A stretch of DNA of 28,682 nucleotides from Bacteroidota bacterium (GTDB lineage Bacteria > Bacteroidota > Bacteroidia > NS11-12g > UBA955): positions 1-28,682 of the forward strand of contig RGEC01000006.1 in assembly GCA_009918425.1 (NCBI GenBank). Direction: 5' to 3'. A model generated the notes under the pieces. That model was not told the DNA's origin and made no database searches. It worked only from the letters and a program-made list of their open reading frames with translations. The stretch's first letter is position 1. Each line of letters opens with the position of its first letter. Both the position numbers and the translations under genes were made by a program. Positions 9,528 to 16,611 of the stretch are shown piece after piece.

Positions 9528-10196
9528 TCAGCGAATGCCTGATTTCAGATACTCAGTTTTCAGCGCCGGACAAATCTTGTAGCGCTCTTCTTTTGTGTCT
9601 TCATACATGGCTTCCAGGGTGCGATAAACATTGGCAATGCCACATTTATCCTTCCACTCAAACGGGCCATGGGGATAGGCTGTGCCCAGTTTCATGGCTG
9701 TATCAATGTCGGGGGCCGCGGCCGTGCCTTCCTGCATGGTGTAGTAGGCCTCATTGATAATCATAAAAACAATACGCGGGGTGACCATGCCCACGCGGCT
9801 TTTCACCCATTCATATTGAGCGAAGGGCAAGGATTGCTGAACAGTTTCAAACACTTCATCCTTAATCTCAAAAGGATCTGAAATCTCCAGTGTGCTTCTT
9901 TCCAAAAAACCGGGAATGGCATTGATGCCGAATATTTTTTCACCCCAATAGGGCAATCTTTCCTTGAATAACGCCGCTTCCGGTGTGTGATTTACCGCAC
10001 TGAGCAAAAAAACGGTATCGCTGTTTCCGGCATAATCGCGGATGCGTTCAGGGTGAGCGTCAAAATTCAAATCGATAAAAATATCGAAATGCGCAGCATC
10101 TTGGCTATTTTGCACCCATGAAATCTGCGAATCTGCTTCGCTACCCTTCGGCCAGGCTTGCTGCCTGTCTGTTGATGCCAGTATTCCTATTTTCAT
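9528..10196 (-). CDS. 3-hydroxyacyl-CoA dehydrogenase-like protein with a degenerate N-terminal domain
   Basis: A 222-residue protein. Residues from about 130 to the end match the 3HCDH C-terminal helical domain: SRVGMVTPRIVFMIINEAYY, then MQEGTAAAPDIDTAMKLG, then YPHGPFEWKDKCGI. The N-terminal part, about 125 residues against about 180 in active enzymes, starts MKIGILASTDRQ and lacks the GxGxxG NAD-binding loop. From remembered family patterns, the catalytic His segment (GxHFFNP) is replaced by FGINAIPGF, and the catalytic Asn of the GxxxNR motif appears as Pro (GMVTPRI). The Glu of the next motif may persist in TLEIS. It may therefore be a non-redox family member or pseudoenzyme. It is divergent from the ridA-like gene, only 26 bases apart if both internal starts are right. 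A role in acyl-CoA metabolism alongside the nearby paaN is possible but unproven. Confidence 0.8.
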   Translation of the reverse strand: MKIGILASTDRQQAWPKGSEADSQISWVQNSQDAAHFDIFIDLNFDAHPERIRDYAGNSDTVFLLSAVNHTPEAALFKERLPYWGEKIFGINAIPGFLERSTLEISDPFEIKDEVFETVQQSLPFAQYEWVKSRVGMVTPRIVFMIINEAYYTMQEGTAAAPDIDTAMKLGTAYPHGPFEWKDKCGIANVYRTLEAMYEDTKEERYKICPALKTEYLKSGIR

Positions 10197-10222
10197 GCAG
10201 CCACAAAAATAAGCAAACGATC

Positions 10223-10603
10223 ATGCGAGAAACGATTTTTACAAAAAATGCCCCTGCGCCTATTGGACCTTACAGTCAGGGGGTACGAGCCGGTAATACC
10301 TGGTATTTTTCAGGACAAATTGCCCTTATTCCGGAAACCGGACAGATGGCCGAAGGCGGCGTAGAAGCCCAGGCCAAACAGGTGATGGAAAACATCAAAG
10401 CACTGCTTTCCGCCTCAGGATTGGAGTTTGGACATATTGTAAAAACTACCATATTTCTGAAAAGCATGGATGATTTTCCCAAAGTGAATGCTATCTATGG
10501 CAGTTATTTTACCCATGAAATATATCCTGCGCGTGAAACGGTAGAGGTTTCGCGGCTACCCAAGGATGCCCTGGTAGAAATTTCGGTTACCTGCGTAAAA
10601 TAA
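10223..10603 (+). CDS. ridA: RidA-family (YjgF/YER057c/UK114) protein
   Basis: From the ATG at 10223 the protein has 126 residues, the standard RidA length. It reads MRETIFTKNAPAPIGPYSQG at the start, then YFSGQIALIPETG, IVKTTIFLKSMDDFPKVNAI and, near the end, YPARETVEVSRLPKDALVEI. The Arg of YPAR (Arg105 in E. coli RidA), which contacts the substrate carboxylate, is present. Canonical RidA hydrolyses reactive 2-aminoacrylate-type enamines or imines to keto acids, protecting PLP enzymes. An alternative start at 10118 adds 35 residues that look like a lipoprotein signal peptide (LFSC lipobox), but that stretch lies antisense inside the neighbouring gene. The shorter start is preferred, with some doubt. 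Confidence 0.9.
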   Translation: MRETIFTKNAPAPIGPYSQGVRAGNTWYFSGQIALIPETGQMAEGGVEAQAKQVMENIKALLSASGLEFGHIVKTTIFLKSMDDFPKVNAIYGSYFTHEIYPARETVEVSRLPKDALVEISVTCVK

Positions 10604-12076
10604 TTACTGTTTCAGCAATCGCCCGCTGTAATAGGTGTTGCCCTGCTGTATGGAAATCTGGTAGGCACCCGACGGAATATTCGCCACAGGTATTTTACAC
10701 CGCTTTCCTGCGTCCATCATAAAATTGCCTTCCGCGATGGTTTTTCCTGTGAGGTCTGTAATCTTCCACTGAGCGTTTCCCTCCATAAAACGAACATCCG
10801 AAACCCAGGCATAATCAGATGCGGGATTGGGATAGATGCGGGTATTCTCTGTTTTTAATACGGAAGTTTTGCTCACATTTTTGAGCACGGAATTATCAAT
10901 GATAATATTTTCATCACCCGCCTGGTAAAGGGTAAACCAGAAATAAACCAGAAACATTTCATCGTTGGTGCCCTCACCCAGAGATACGGCCTGCGGCGGA
11001 TTGCTGGGGTTGAACGGATTGGATGACGTGTTGTTGTAGCTGGCTTGTCCGCGCAAACTGGTCCCTCCGGGTATTTTTACCACATTTCGGAATGTATAGG
11101 ATCGTTGCCAGTGAAAATCCCATTTGGGAATGTCCACAAACCGTATGGTGTCTTTAGCGGGTGTTAAATCATATTTGTTGTTGAATGACTTTACCTGATT
11201 GGCGGGTATGTAAAGCGGACCGTTTTGAAGGTTTGGCGCATTGTGATTCAGTGCGGGCTGGATCGCCACCTGTCTCTGTGGTGTTGTGGTGGTTTTCAAT
11301 ATCACCCGTGTGCTGTCAACCACATTGTTCACACCGCCCGGATAGTGAATTTGCAGAACAATATTGCCCTTTTTCAGCAGTTTAATGCCAAAACCGTTGG
11401 GGAAAAAGTAAGGCTCTGAACCTGGAACCCAGATGCCAATGAGGTCTGAAGTGTTACTGCCGGTGCCTCCAAAACTCAGATAGCCGGGTTTGGGGTCTGC
11501 AGCATCCATTTGCAAAGGTTTCGAACCGGTGTCATGGAAAATAAGCGCATGATGAACCACACGCAGGTTCCCGGGAATTACTTCAATGGCCGTTAGAAAC
11601 TGATCCTGTGTAAAGCCCGTGGGCAAAACAAAACAGCGGTATTCATCCGATGTGGTTTTTACGGTGTAGTCGGGAATTTTAAGATTGCGGGTGGGACTGT
11701 TGATACTGCCGCCGGTTTTTAATACAGGTTTTGCAGGGGCTTTGGTTGTATCACCTTTGGGCATGCCACCATCCACCCAACCGGCAATAGCACTGATTTC
11801 CTCATTGCTTAATACGCGTTCGTGGGCATAACGCTGATACTGCAAATCAGCAGGCCAAGGTGGCATGCTGCGCGATGCGGTTGCGCTTTTTATTCCACCG
11901 GCATAGGCTACGGCTTTTTCATAACCGACCAGCGAAAAGGGTGCAATACCGCCATCGATATGGCAATTGGTACAGTTGTTATACAGAATGGGTGCAATAT
12001 GCTCGCTCCAGTTGGGTGTTTGAGCAAACAGACGCGCACTAAAAATGAAAGAAATAACAAGTATGAATTTTTTCAT
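10604..12076 (-). CDS. Secreted cytochrome c / type II copper monooxygenase-like protein with T9SS sorting domain
   Basis: From the ATG at 12076 the protein has 490 residues and a signal peptide MKKFILVISFIFSARLFAQ. A haem c motif CTNCH is at about residues 35-39, followed by IDGGIAPF and RSMPPWPAD, as in small c-type cytochrome domains fused to this family. The copper monooxygenase-like (PHM/DBH fold) region has VVHHALIFHD (His pair, about 174-176) and LQIHYPG (about 242-248). These match the three-His CuH site, with a later DEMFLVYFWF supplying a candidate Met for the second copper. The C terminus carries a T9SS type A domain starting TRIYPNPASDYAW. It is probably a surface or extracellular redox enzyme; the substrate is unknown. 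The frame opens further upstream to 12187, but the signal peptide fixes the start near 12076-12082. Confidence 0.85.
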   Translation of the reverse strand: MKKFILVISFIFSARLFAQTPNWSEHIAPILYNNCTNCHIDGGIAPFSLVGYEKAVAYAGGIKSATASRSMPPWPADLQYQRYAHERVLSNEEISAIAGWVDGGMPKGDTTKAPAKPVLKTGGSINSPTRNLKIPDYTVKTTSDEYRCFVLPTGFTQDQFLTAIEVIPGNLRVVHHALIFHDTGSKPLQMDAADPKPGYLSFGGTGSNTSDLIGIWVPGSEPYFFPNGFGIKLLKKGNIVLQIHYPGGVNNVVDSTRVILKTTTTPQRQVAIQPALNHNAPNLQNGPLYIPANQVKSFNNKYDLTPAKDTIRFVDIPKWDFHWQRSYTFRNVVKIPGGTSLRGQASYNNTSSNPFNPSNPPQAVSLGEGTNDEMFLVYFWFTLYQAGDENIIIDNSVLKNVSKTSVLKTENTRIYPNPASDYAWVSDVRFMEGNAQWKITDLTGKTIAEGNFMMDAGKRCKIPVANIPSGAYQISIQQGNTYYSGRLLKQ

Positions 12077-12114
12077 CAGCATTAAGACGCTTTTAAACAT
12101 GTATAAGTTTAATA

Positions 12115-12122
12115 CAAACTTA
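12115..12122 (-). promoter_or_regulatory. Candidate -7 box for the cytochrome/copper monooxygenase gene
   Basis: The minus strand reads TAAGTTTG, a match to TAnnTTTG, about 38 bases upstream of the ATG at 12076. No convincing -33 TTTG is visible at the right distance. Confidence 0.35.
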
Positions 12123-12130
12123 CCATTTTT

Positions 12131-12162
12131 TTTCAAGCTTGTAATCAGCTTCAGTATCTTTG
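12131..12162 (+). promoter_or_regulatory. Candidate Bacteroidota promoter for the DUF3467 operon
   Basis: TATCTTTG at 12155-12162 matches the -7 element TAnnTTTG, and TTTC at 12131-12134, 20 bases upstream, could serve as the -33 element. Transcription would start near 12168, about 20 bases before the ATG at 12190. It lies in the 113-base divergent region shared with the copper monooxygenase gene. Confidence 0.45.
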
Positions 12163-12189
12163 CTGTTACAATGTTTAAAATATTCATTT

Positions 12190-12504
12190 ATGGAAAATAA
12201 CAATCCCCCCATTGATATTGAGATTTCTGATGATGTCGCGGACGGAACCTATAGCAATTTTGCCATTATAACCCATAGCAATACTGAGTTTATCGTTGAT
12301 TTTGTGCGCCTGATGCCCGGTGTTCCCAAAGGAAAAGTAAAATCACGCATCATCCTGGCTCCACAGCACGCTAAGAGACTGTTGTTTGCACTGGGAGATA
12401 ATGTAGCCAAATTTGAGCATACCTTCGGAGAGATCTTACTTGATGAAAATGAAGCCAATCCGGCTATTCCGCTTAATTTTGGAGGACAGACAGGCCAGGC
12501 ATAA
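12190..12504 (+). CDS. DUF3467 domain protein
   Basis: A 104-residue soluble protein. After an acidic start come DGTYSNFAIITHSNTEFIVD, FVRLMPGVPKGKVKSRIILA and PQHAKRLLFALGDNVAKFE, which together are the DUF3467 signature (YSNxxxxxHSxxEFxxDF, then MPG-P-xVxSRI, then PxHAKRLL). The biochemical function of the family is unknown to me; it is common in Bacteroidota. An earlier non-ATG start at 12160 is less likely because it reads through the -7 box. It is followed after 5 bases by a small membrane protein gene, so the two are almost certainly cotranscribed. Confidence 0.88.
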   Translation: MENNNPPIDIEISDDVADGTYSNFAIITHSNTEFIVDFVRLMPGVPKGKVKSRIILAPQHAKRLLFALGDNVAKFEHTFGEILLDENEANPAIPLNFGGQTGQA

Positions 12505-12509
12505 CCCCC

Positions 12510-12863
12510 ATGGCTTTTAAATTCGAACATAGAAGCAGTCCGCTGGCAGGAAGGAAATTATTCCTGAAGCGAATGTTCTTTTTTATGCTGTTCGGAATGA
12601 CATTTATTTTTCTCAGTTTATTTGTTGGGGCAGTCGGTTATTGTCATTATGCCCATCTTGGCTGGGTTGATGGGTTCTACAATGCTTCCATGATTCTTAC
12701 CGGAATGGGTCCCGTTGCCAACCTTACTACCGATGATGCTAAAATTTTTGCAACACTTTACAGCATATACAGTGGTGTAGCTTTTCTTACCTCTATTGGG
12801 GTTATTTTTGCTCCCCTTGTTCACCGCCTATTCCATAGTCTACACCTCGAAAGCATAGAATAA
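12510..12863 (+). CDS. Small two-TM membrane protein with an ion-channel-like pore layout
   Basis: A 117-residue protein with a basic N terminus, a first hydrophobic helix at about 23-45, a re-entrant-loop-like segment GWVDGFYNASMILTGMGPVA (51-70), and a second helix at about 80-105 with a His/Arg-rich end. The order TM, short pore-helix-like segment, glycine-containing loop, TM is that of two-TM potassium channels (Ion_trans_2). The selectivity-filter pattern TVGYGD is not present, with TGMGPV in its place. It may be a degenerate channel or an unrelated membrane protein. It sits 5 bases after DUF3467 and 21 bases before paaN. Confidence 0.75.
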   Translation: MAFKFEHRSSPLAGRKLFLKRMFFFMLFGMTFIFLSLFVGAVGYCHYAHLGWVDGFYNASMILTGMGPVANLTTDDAKIFATLYSIYSGVAFLTSIGVIFAPLVHRLFHSLHLESIE

Positions 12864-12884
12864 AAACCATAAAAATAAAAACTA

Positions 12885-14528
12885 ATGAGCACACAAGCCC
12901 AAAACCAGATACAGCAAGCCATTGAGGCACAAAAAAACAGGCAGTTCTACGCTGCGTTTCCCGAAAATCCCAAGGCATACGCCGAAGATGCCAATGCTAA
13001 AGGACTTGAAGCCTTTCAGAAGCATCTGAATACAGACTTTGCCGGGTTGGCGGAAAATCCGCACAGCAGCCGGGTAGGCGAGGAGGTTTCGCCTTATATG
13101 ATGGTGGGTCTGGGCGTTCAGTACCCTTATTACGAGGCCGAAGATCTGGTGGCGTATGCACGCAGTGCCTGGTCTGCATGGAAAAATACTTCAGTAGAAA
13201 AACGCGCTGAAATTCTGGTTCAGTCGCTGAACAATGTGGCAGAACGGTTTTTTGAAATCGCCTATGCCACCATGCACACCACCGGACAAAGTTTTGTGAT
13301 GAGCTTTCAGGCCAGCGGCCCGCATGCCAATGACCGCGCCATGGAAGTGCTGAGTCTGGCTTACCAGGAGCTTACCCGCTTTACCCACGCAGTGGACTGG
13401 GTGAAACCCATGGGCAAGTTCGATTTGCAGATTAAAAAGGATTTTACGCCCATTCCCCGCGGTATTTCACTGGTGATTGGCTGCAGTACATTTCCCACCT
13501 GGAACACCGTTCCCGGTTTGTATGCCTCACTCATGGCAGGAAATCCGGTGATTGTGAAGCCGCATCCCAAAAGCATCTTACCGATTGCCATTGTGATTGA
13601 AGAAATTCAGAAAGCGCTGTTGTCTGCAGGCCTGCCGGCCAATGTAGTGCAAATGGCGCCGGATACGCTATCTAATCCTATTACCAAAAAATTAGCCGAA
13701 CATCCGGATGTGAAGCTGATTGATTATACCGGAGGTTCCGCCTTTGGCGATGTGATTGAAGGCTTGCCCGGTAAAATAACCTTTACCGAAAAAGCCGGTG
13801 TGAACAGCATCATTCTTGATTCGGTAGCAGATGCACAGGCCGTTTTTGGCAATATCGCTTTTAGTGCTTGCCTTTACAGCGGACAAATGTGCACAGCACC
13901 TCAGAATATTTTTGTGTCTGAAAATGGCATCACTACGGCAGAAGGTCACCTGACTTTTGATGAAGTGGTGGCCGGAATAAGCCATGCCATTAAAGGACTG
14001 GTAGAAAATCCCAAGATGGGGCCCTACACACTGGGAGCCATACAGAACGATCTCACTGTAAGCCGTGTGGATGAAGCCAAAAAGCACACAACCGTAGCGC
14101 TCGATAGCATCCCTGTGCCGCATCCTGAATTTCCCGATGCGCGAATGAAAAGCCCTGTGGTAATGGTAACCGATGCTGCAAGCACGCAGGTTTGGAAACA
14201 CGAGTGTTTTGGTCCGGCTGTGTTTGTAGTGAAAACCGCCAACAGTGCAGAAAGCCTTAAACTGGCGGCTGCTTCTGCCTCTGAACTGGGTGCCATTACC
14301 TGTCTTTGTTACACAACAAACGACGGTTTCAAAAATGAAGTAGCCGAAGCCATGAACGCGGCCTTTACACCCGTGAGCTTCAATTTTACCGGAGCCGCTT
14401 TTGTGAACCAGCATGCAGCTTTCAGCGATTTTCATGTTTCAGGTGGAAACCCCAGCGGCAACGCCGGATTTACCACTCCTGAATATGTAAACCGCCGCTT
14501 TGTGTGGGTAGGTAATCGCTACGTATAA
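12885..14528 (+). CDS. paaN: Phenylacetic acid degradation protein PaaN (aldehyde dehydrogenase superfamily)
   Basis: A 547-residue aldehyde-dehydrogenase-fold protein of the stand-alone PaaN type, without the hydratase domain of E. coli PaaZ. Visible ALDH features are IGCSTFPTWNTVPGLYASLM (199-218) and NPVIVKPHPKS (220-230, with the NAD-binding Lys). They continue with YTGGSAFGD (281-289), FTEKAGVNS (300-308, catalytic Glu302 candidate) and SGQMCTAPQNIF (332-343, catalytic Cys336 candidate). PaaN enzymes oxidise a ring-opened CoA-linked aldehyde in aerobic phenylacetyl-CoA catabolism or a similar aldehyde. No paaABCDE oxygenase genes are in the window, so it works with genes elsewhere or on another substrate. 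The ATG at 12885 follows the membrane gene by 21 bases. Confidence 0.88.
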   Translation: MSTQAQNQIQQAIEAQKNRQFYAAFPENPKAYAEDANAKGLEAFQKHLNTDFAGLAENPHSSRVGEEVSPYMMVGLGVQYPYYEAEDLVAYARSAWSAWKNTSVEKRAEILVQSLNNVAERFFEIAYATMHTTGQSFVMSFQASGPHANDRAMEVLSLAYQELTRFTHAVDWVKPMGKFDLQIKKDFTPIPRGISLVIGCSTFPTWNTVPGLYASLMAGNPVIVKPHPKSILPIAIVIEEIQKALLSAGLPANVVQMAPDTLSNPITKKLAEHPDVKLIDYTGGSAFGDVIEGLPGKITFTEKAGVNSIILDSVADAQAVFGNIAFSACLYSGQMCTAPQNIFVSENGITTAEGHLTFDEVVAGISHAIKGLVENPKMGPYTLGAIQNDLTVSRVDEAKKHTTVALDSIPVPHPEFPDARMKSPVVMVTDAASTQVWKHECFGPAVFVVKTANSAESLKLAAASASELGAITCLCYTTNDGFKNEVAEAMNAAFTPVSFNFTGAAFVNQHAAFSDFHVSGGNPSGNAGFTTPEYVNRRFVWVGNRYV

Positions 14529-14590
14529 TTTTACCCAGATTTTACCAAACAAATCCCCTTGTTTAAGGGTTATCTATGCGATAAAAACGT

Positions 14591-15235
14591 ATGGATAATT
14601 CATCATTGCTGGAAAAATATATTCAGTATCAGCTGGAGCACGGCAAAAAGCCGGAATCGGTTTATGTTTTCATGAAAAAGCTGAAAAAAACAGACGCGGA
14701 TTTTTTTGCGCATTTCAGCAATTTTGAAGCACTGGACCGCTATTTCTGGGTAAATGTATTTGAAACCACCCGCCAGAAACTGGAAGCCGATAAACAGTAC
14801 AGCGATTTCGGTGCTTCTGAAAAATTGAGTGCTTTTTACTTTCTGTGGACCCAGGAACTGATGCAGTATAGAAGCTATGTGCTGTATCTGGCAGAAAAAT
14901 CCATCAAAGGCATAAATCCGATGGATAAGGCTTTGCATGATTTTCGCCATGCTTTTCTGGATTATGCTTCATCCATTGTTTCTGCAGGTATCGGCGCCGG
15001 ACAAATTGCCGACCGCAAGTTCATTTCCGAACAGTTCAAACACGGCCTGTGGGTGCAAACCCTGTTCTTGCTTAACTTTTGGCTGAAAGACACTTCCAAA
15101 GATTTTGAAGATACAGATGCGGCTATTGAAAAAACCGTCAACATAGGCTTCAAACTCATGGGCGAAAACCTGTTTGATGAAGTGCTGGATTTTGGAAAGT
15201 TCATGTTTCAGCGAGCTAAAAATTCTTTTTCTTAA
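14591..15235 (+). CDS. TetR-like regulator with a degenerate DNA-binding domain
   Basis: A 214-residue, largely helical protein. Residues 1-60 follow the TetR_N layout, with a helix, a KPESVYVFMKKLKKTDADFF stretch as the helix-turn-helix region, and then HFSNFEALDRYFW. The last resembles the conserved F-x-S/N-F/K-E-x-L end of TetR DNA-binding domains. The rest is a Phe-rich helical ligand domain (TetR C-terminal-like). The next gene begins 3 bases after this stop codon and encodes an ABC1 kinase; the two are evidently co-translated. The DNA-binding half is less basic than usual, so repression of its own operon is only a guess. The 62-base gap after paaN holds a weak 5-bp CCCTT/AAGGG hairpin and no clear promoter. 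Confidence 0.75.
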   Translation: MDNSSLLEKYIQYQLEHGKKPESVYVFMKKLKKTDADFFAHFSNFEALDRYFWVNVFETTRQKLEADKQYSDFGASEKLSAFYFLWTQELMQYRSYVLYLAEKSIKGINPMDKALHDFRHAFLDYASSIVSAGIGAGQIADRKFISEQFKHGLWVQTLFLLNFWLKDTSKDFEDTDAAIEKTVNIGFKLMGENLFDEVLDFGKFMFQRAKNSFS

Positions 15236-15238
15236 TCC

Positions 15239-16543
15239 TTGAAAACGCAGGAAAGAATTCCCAAAACACGCATAGAGCGTGCGGCACACATTGCGGGTGC
15301 CGGGGTGAAAGTGGGTGGTAATTACCTGAAGCATTACGCCAAAAAACTGGTAAATGCGGATGTGAGTAGGGAAGAACTGCACAAAGACAATGCCGGCGAT
15401 ATTTATGAAACCCTTAGCACGCTGAAAGGCAGTGCCCTGAAGGTGGCGCAGATGATGAGCATGGATAGGGGCATTTTACCCAGAGAATATCAGGAGAAAT
15501 TTCAGCTTTCCCAGTATTCAGCGCCACCGCTGTCAGCGCCGCTGGTAAACCAGATTTTTCGCAAAGCATTCGGCCAGCCGCCCTCTGCATTTTTTGATGA
15601 ATTTACGTCAAAGGCCGTGGCAGCCGCCAGCATTGGACAGGTGCACAAGGCCAGATCCAAAGACAAGTGGCTGGCCGTGAAGATTCAATATCCCGGTGTG
15701 GCCAACTCCATAGGCTCAGATTTGCGCATGGTGAAACCTTTCGCGGTTCGTTTGCTCAACATGAGTAAAAATGACATTGATAACTATTTTGACGAAATAG
15801 AAGGCAAACTGCTCGAGGAAACCAATTACGCACTGGAGCTGAAGCGCAGCATAGAATTGAGTGCAGCCTGCGCACACATTGGAAATCTGAATTTTCCAAC
15901 TTATTATCCCGAATGGTCTTCTGATAAAATTATTACCATGGACTGGCTGGAAGGGATGCACTTGAAGGAATTTCTGGCTACCAATCCATCGCAGGAGGTA
16001 CGAAACCGGATTGGGCAGGCCCTGTGGGATTTTTACGATTTTCAGATTCACGAACTCAAAACCGTGCATGCAGATCCGCATCCGGGCAACTTTCTGTTTC
16101 TGAATGACGGCACTGTCAATATTTTTGATTTTGGCTGTGTAAAGGAAATTCCCGATCGGTTCTATACGCCTTATTTCCGCTTGGTAGATAGAAATATTTA
16201 CAAAGACAGAGAGAAATCGTTGGCCATTTTCAAGGAACTAGAGTTGTTGCACGATGATGACACCGAAGCAGATATTGCCTTTTTTACCCCGTTGTTCAGG
16301 GAGATGATTGATATGCTCACCCTGCCCTTCACCCAGGATACCTTTGATTTTGGCAATGAACAGTATTTTGGAGGTATTTATCAGTTTGCCGACAAGTTGA
16401 TAGAAATGCCTGAAGTGCGCAACAGTAAGAAGGCCAGAGGATCCAGGCATTCGCTTTATATCAATCGAACATATTATGGGCTGTACCACATTTTGTTCGA
16501 TCTGAAAGCGGTTGTTAATACCGGAAGTAGAAAATTTTATTGA
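15239..16543 (+). CDS. ABC1/AarF (UbiB/COQ8)-family atypical kinase
   Basis: A 434-residue protein with the family motifs in order. LKGSALKVAQMMSMD (63-77) is the KxGQ region, here KxAQ. AAASIGQVHKA (128-138) is the Ala-rich nucleotide loop. AVKIQYPGV (146-154) has the ATP-binding Lys, EETNYALEL (193-201) is the acidic-Asn motif, VHADPHPGNF (276-285) is the catalytic loop, and IFDFGC (295-300) is the DFG. Such proteins act as ATPases or kinases supporting isoprenoid-quinone or lipid metabolism at the membrane. No ATG is available before residue 72, so the TTG at 15239 is the likely start, 3 bases after the TetR-like stop. The C terminus has no clear membrane helix, unlike E. coli UbiB. Confidence 0.9.
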   Translation: MKTQERIPKTRIERAAHIAGAGVKVGGNYLKHYAKKLVNADVSREELHKDNAGDIYETLSTLKGSALKVAQMMSMDRGILPREYQEKFQLSQYSAPPLSAPLVNQIFRKAFGQPPSAFFDEFTSKAVAAASIGQVHKARSKDKWLAVKIQYPGVANSIGSDLRMVKPFAVRLLNMSKNDIDNYFDEIEGKLLEETNYALELKRSIELSAACAHIGNLNFPTYYPEWSSDKIITMDWLEGMHLKEFLATNPSQEVRNRIGQALWDFYDFQIHELKTVHADPHPGNFLFLNDGTVNIFDFGCVKEIPDRFYTPYFRLVDRNIYKDREKSLAIFKELELLHDDDTEADIAFFTPLFREMIDMLTLPFTQDTFDFGNEQYFGGIYQFADKLIEMPEVRNSKKARGSRHSLYINRTYYGLYHILFDLKAVVNTGSRKFY

Positions 16544-16548
16544 TAAAC

Positions 16549-16579
16549 TTGCTTAAATTTGTTTGAACAAATATATTTG
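16549..16579 (+). promoter_or_regulatory. Bacteroidota-type promoter for the YceI gene
   Basis: TATATTTG at 16572-16579 is an exact TAnnTTTG -7 element. TTG at 16549-16551, 20 bases upstream, fits the -33 element. The expected start is near 16586, about 26 bases before the ATG at 16612. The element begins five bases after the stop of the kinase gene, so the lipoprotein is probably transcribed on its own. Confidence 0.65.
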
Positions 16580-16611
16580 CACCATAAACCAATACATAAA
16601 TAGACAAAAAC

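Noticed and set aside
13692..14435. 247-codon open frame antisense to paaN
   Set aside because: It is a shadow of the paaN codon pattern with no recognisable motif; the sense strand carries the ALDH catalytic residues.
14555..14570. CCCTT/AAGGG hairpin after paaN as a terminator
   Set aside because: The stem is only five pairs and is not followed by a T run.
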